NCBI GenBank assembly: GCA_016195405.1
Contig: JACPZP010000087.1
Span: 60,928-124,927, forward strand
Length of the DNA stretch: 64,000 bases
From: Planctomycetota bacterium
GTDB taxonomy: Bacteria; Planctomycetota; Planctomycetia; Gemmatales; Gemmataceae
Direction: 5' to 3'
Part shown: one piece after another, positions 61,887 through 64,000 of the stretch
Layout: each line of letters opens with the position of its first letter
How positions within the stretch are numbered: the first letter of the stretch is position 1
Translations under genes and position numbers: made by a program
The notes under the pieces: generated by a model
Database searches by the model: none
What the model was told of the DNA's origin: nothing
What the model saw: the letters and a program-made list of their open reading frames with translations, nothing else

Positions 61887-62837
61887 ATGGCTCTTGGGCC
61901 TCAAACAGTGGCCTTGCTTCGGGCGGCTCGCCATCTCTCGGATGAGCTGCCTGCCGACGCCATTCTGTTGTTGACCGAAACCGATCTCGACTGGGACACA
62001 GTTCTGGAACTGCTGCCGACCGATAAGCTGCTGGTGGCCGCTCAAACGCGCGAATTGACCGCCGATCTGCAGGAATACAATCGACTTTCGGTCCTGGACA
62101 TCGACGCCGGTCCGACGCCGACGCAGGAACGCATGAGCCTCGCCCTGCTCGAGGCGGTCGCCCAGGAAAAGCTGCGGCCAGGCGCGGATGTCGTCGCGCT
62201 CTATAACGGCATCGGCGTCGAGCCGAACAGGCCGCAACCCATCGACAGCATCAGCCTCATCCATTTAGGCGAGCACCTGGAACGGCTCAGTGCGCAAGAC
62301 TTGCGCAAGCTCGACACGCAGGTGCCTTTGGAAACGTTGCGGGCCGTGGTCGATTTGGCCACCGAGATTGGCCGCGAGGGACGCGAAGGCAAGCCAGTGG
62401 GCACCATGCTCGTGGTCGGCGACACGAAAAAGGTGCTGACGATGTGCCGGCCGCTCAACTTCAACCCGTTCCGCGGCTACAGCGCCAAGGAGAGGGACAT
62501 CCGCGACCGCCGCGTTCGCGAGCAAATCAAAGACATCGCCCAGCTCGAAGGCGCCTTGCTCATTGGCCGCGACGGCGTGGCGGAAGCCGCCTGCATGTAC
62601 ATCGACGCGCCGGCCGAGGGCATCACGCTCAGCAAAGGACTGGGAACGCGTCACTGGGCCGGCGCCGCCATCACCAAGAAGACCAAAGCGATCGCGGTGG
62701 TGGTGAGCCAATCGTCGGGCAGTGTCCGTATCTTCCAAAACGGCACGGTGATGCTGCAAATTGAGCCGTTCGCCAGACCCATGATCTGGCAGCACTTCCA
62801 CATGGACGCGACGGACGGCGACGGGGCCGCGACATAA
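61887..62837 (+). CDS. DacZ-like diadenylate cyclase (DAC domain)
   Basis: The 316-residue protein has an N-terminal alpha/beta domain (about 1-150, similar to a pyruvate-kinase C-terminal fold) and a C-terminal DAC/DisA_N domain (about 165-310). The DAC motifs are LEGALLIGRDG (DGA replaced by EGA, about 218-222) and GLGTRHWAGAAIT (RHR replaced by RHW, about 250), then AIAVVVSQSSGSVRIF. The domain order is that of archaeal DacZ, which makes cyclic di-AMP. The two substitutions affect ATP-contacting positions, so activity is uncertain. It is monocistronic as far as can be seen. Confidence 0.8.
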   Translation: MALGPQTVALLRAARHLSDELPADAILLLTETDLDWDTVLELLPTDKLLVAAQTRELTADLQEYNRLSVLDIDAGPTPTQERMSLALLEAVAQEKLRPGADVVALYNGIGVEPNRPQPIDSISLIHLGEHLERLSAQDLRKLDTQVPLETLRAVVDLATEIGREGREGKPVGTMLVVGDTKKVLTMCRPLNFNPFRGYSAKERDIRDRRVREQIKDIAQLEGALLIGRDGVAEAACMYIDAPAEGITLSKGLGTRHWAGAAITKKTKAIAVVVSQSSGSVRIFQNGTVMLQIEPFARPMIWQHFHMDATDGDGAAT

Positions 62838-63120
62838 CGCAGAATTGTCGGCACATTCAATTCTTTCATTCTTTTAGTGGGGACACACAGGCACGTCCCG
62901 AAACGAATAATTCGTTCATGAAACGAAACCGGCTCTATTACGGAGCCCTCTCTGCGCTCTCAGCGTCCACTGCGTTAGATGCTCGCATTTTTTTAACCTA
63001 CCGACTTTGCAAAGCCTGAAGTGCGTTTGGTAACATCGATCTGGCGTCGTCCATTCATGCCTCGATTCGTTCACGCCTTGAGTCATTTCACACTTCCATA
63101 TCCCACACGAGGAACCCACC

Positions 63121-64000
63121 ATGCAACTGCTAACGCCCGCAACCCTTCTGGACTGCACTCCGAACACGCCCGATTGGATCTGGCACGGCTTGATTGCCAA
63201 GGGACACGTAACACTTCTGACAAGCTTGTGGAAGTCCGGGAAGTCCACGTTGATCGGCCATCTGCTAGCTGCCCGCAAAGCCGACAGCATTTTTCTCGGC
63301 CAAGCCATCAAACGGGGCACGACGGCCATCGTATCGGAAGAGGCGCCGCTCAATTGGGGGCAGCGCTCTCGCCTGCTCATCTTCGGCGAAAGGAGTTGCG
63401 TCTTCTTTTGTCGGCCCTTCGCCGGGGTCGCGACTCTGGAAGGATGGGACGTGCTTTCAAAGCAACTGCTGCAAATTCGTGACGAGCATGGCCTGGACCT
63501 GGTGGTAATCGATTCCTTGACGCACTTTCTGGCAACCACGAACGAGAACCTTGCAACGCAGGTGCTTCAAGGAATGGCGCCGATCCTGGGCTTGGCCAGG
63601 CAAGGCCTGGGCATGCTCATCAGCCACCATCCGGCAAGAGGAAGGCGGCGCGAAGGCGTGGTAGCCCGCGGCAGCCGCGCGATTCCCGGCTGCGCCGACA
63701 TTCTCATGGAAATGTCGCTGCTCGGCCGCAGCGGCTACGACGACCGGCGGCGACGGATTCAAGCGTATTCGCGTTTCGAGGAAACGCCGCGGCGCATGTT
63801 CACCGAGGTGAGCCCCGATGGCAAGCAATACACGCGGCTGCCCGACTTGGGCCCCGGCGAGTTCGCCGCCAAGTGGGGCAGCCTTCGCAACATCTTGGAA
63901 GCCGCTGCCGGGCCGCTGACGCGCAGGGAAGTCCTCGACCGGCTGCCCGCGAATGAAAGACCGAGCAGCGCGAGCCTATGGCGCTGGCTGGAATTCGCCT
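63121..64000 (+). CDS. RecA/RepA-like AAA ATPase, 3' end outside window
   Basis: The frame is open from ATG 63121 to the end of the window (293 residues visible). Residues about 23-45 contain GLIAKGHVTLLTSLWKSGKS, a Walker A of RepA/RadA type, and a Walker B in LDLVVIDSLTHFL (about 120-132). HHPARGRRREGVVARGSRAI follows, a DNA-binding-like loop of the family. Such proteins, called AAA_25 in planctomycetes, are often near phage or plasmid genes and may be helicase-like primases. The C-terminus looks like a winged-helix start (LTRREVLDRLPAN). No mobile-element ends were seen nearby. Confidence 0.75.
   Translation, partial: MQLLTPATLLDCTPNTPDWIWHGLIAKGHVTLLTSLWKSGKSTLIGHLLAARKADSIFLGQAIKRGTTAIVSEEAPLNWGQRSRLLIFGERSCVFFCRPFAGVATLEGWDVLSKQLLQIRDEHGLDLVVIDSLTHFLATTNENLATQVLQGMAPILGLARQGLGMLISHHPARGRRREGVVARGSRAIPGCADILMEMSLLGRSGYDDRRRRIQAYSRFEETPRRMFTEVSPDGKQYTRLPDLGPGEFAAKWGSLRNILEAAAGPLTRREVLDRLPANERPSSASLWRWLEFA

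Noticed and set aside
1..64000. Alternative genetic code in which UGA or UAG is sense
   Set aside because: Most genes use TGA, TAG and TAA as normal terminators at expected lengths (for example aroB, glyA and pilT), so no global reassignment is needed.
1..64000. tRNA, rRNA and CRISPR arrays
   Set aside because: No cloverleaf-like segments, rRNA-conserved strings or regularly spaced direct repeats were seen by eye.

Overview
The window looks like chromosomal DNA of a planctomycete, most likely close to Gemmata and its relatives. This is inferred from gene content and GC-rich coding sequence, not from a marker gene. Supporting signs are the secreted VCBS/FG-GAP and PQQ-propeller proteins, HEAT-repeat proteins, a Ycf46/DUF1257/DUF2997 set, a b6f-like bc complex built around a very large octaheme cytochrome c, a CsrA-like protein and small lipoproteins. 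No rRNA, tRNA, CRISPR array or intact insertion sequence was seen.

Layout. 1-5 kb: the tail of a VapC-like toxin, a serine/threonine kinase cut off after its N-lobe, two secreted proteins and an alpha/beta hydrolase. 5-8 kb: a membrane-anchored sigma-54 activator. 8.4-17.8 kb (minus): a respiratory operon in the order Rieske, cytochrome b6-like, subunit IV-like, octaheme cytochrome c, and two proteins with a CxxHxxM copper-type motif. 18-27 kb (minus): a specificity-subunit remnant, PilT, a TPR protein, a zinc-ribbon protein with a catalytically dead S26 fold, DUF2997, DUF1257, two genes with in-frame stops, a Ycf46-like AAA ATPase, a 66-residue protein, a PflX-like radical SAM enzyme and a CsrA-like protein. 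27-35 kb (mostly plus): glyA, a two-gene cassette of unknown function whose second gene is frameshifted, ybbR, a proA remnant, a HEAT protein, a lipoprotein, a PQQ propeller (minus) and a TVP38/TMEM64 membrane protein. 35-43 kb (plus): an OPT transporter with a large soluble insert, an S46 dipeptidyl peptidase, a degenerate M48-like lipoprotein, aroB and dprA. 43-47 kb: ketosynthase, chain-length-factor-like protein, alpha-oxoamine synthase and ACP, a compact biosynthetic locus. 47-55 kb: secreted proteins, two divergent L-lactate permease paralogues and a tandem pair of secreted paralogues. 55-64 kb: a thioredoxin-like gene with UGA at the expected redox site, two transsulfuration enzymes, HEAT and small unknown genes, a DacZ-like diadenylate cyclase and the start of a RecA/RepA-like ATPase.

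The main themes are as follows. First, there is a distinctive bc complex whose soluble electron carriers may be copper proteins encoded in the same operon. Second, several genes are interrupted by UGA, UAG or a frameshift. The UGA in the thioredoxin-like gene sits where a catalytic Cys or Sec belongs and is the best candidate for something more than decay; the others look more like ordinary gene loss or assembly error. Third, intergenic spaces carry several families of near-perfect palindromes, at least one present in two copies. Functional calls rest on motifs read by eye; no database search was possible.
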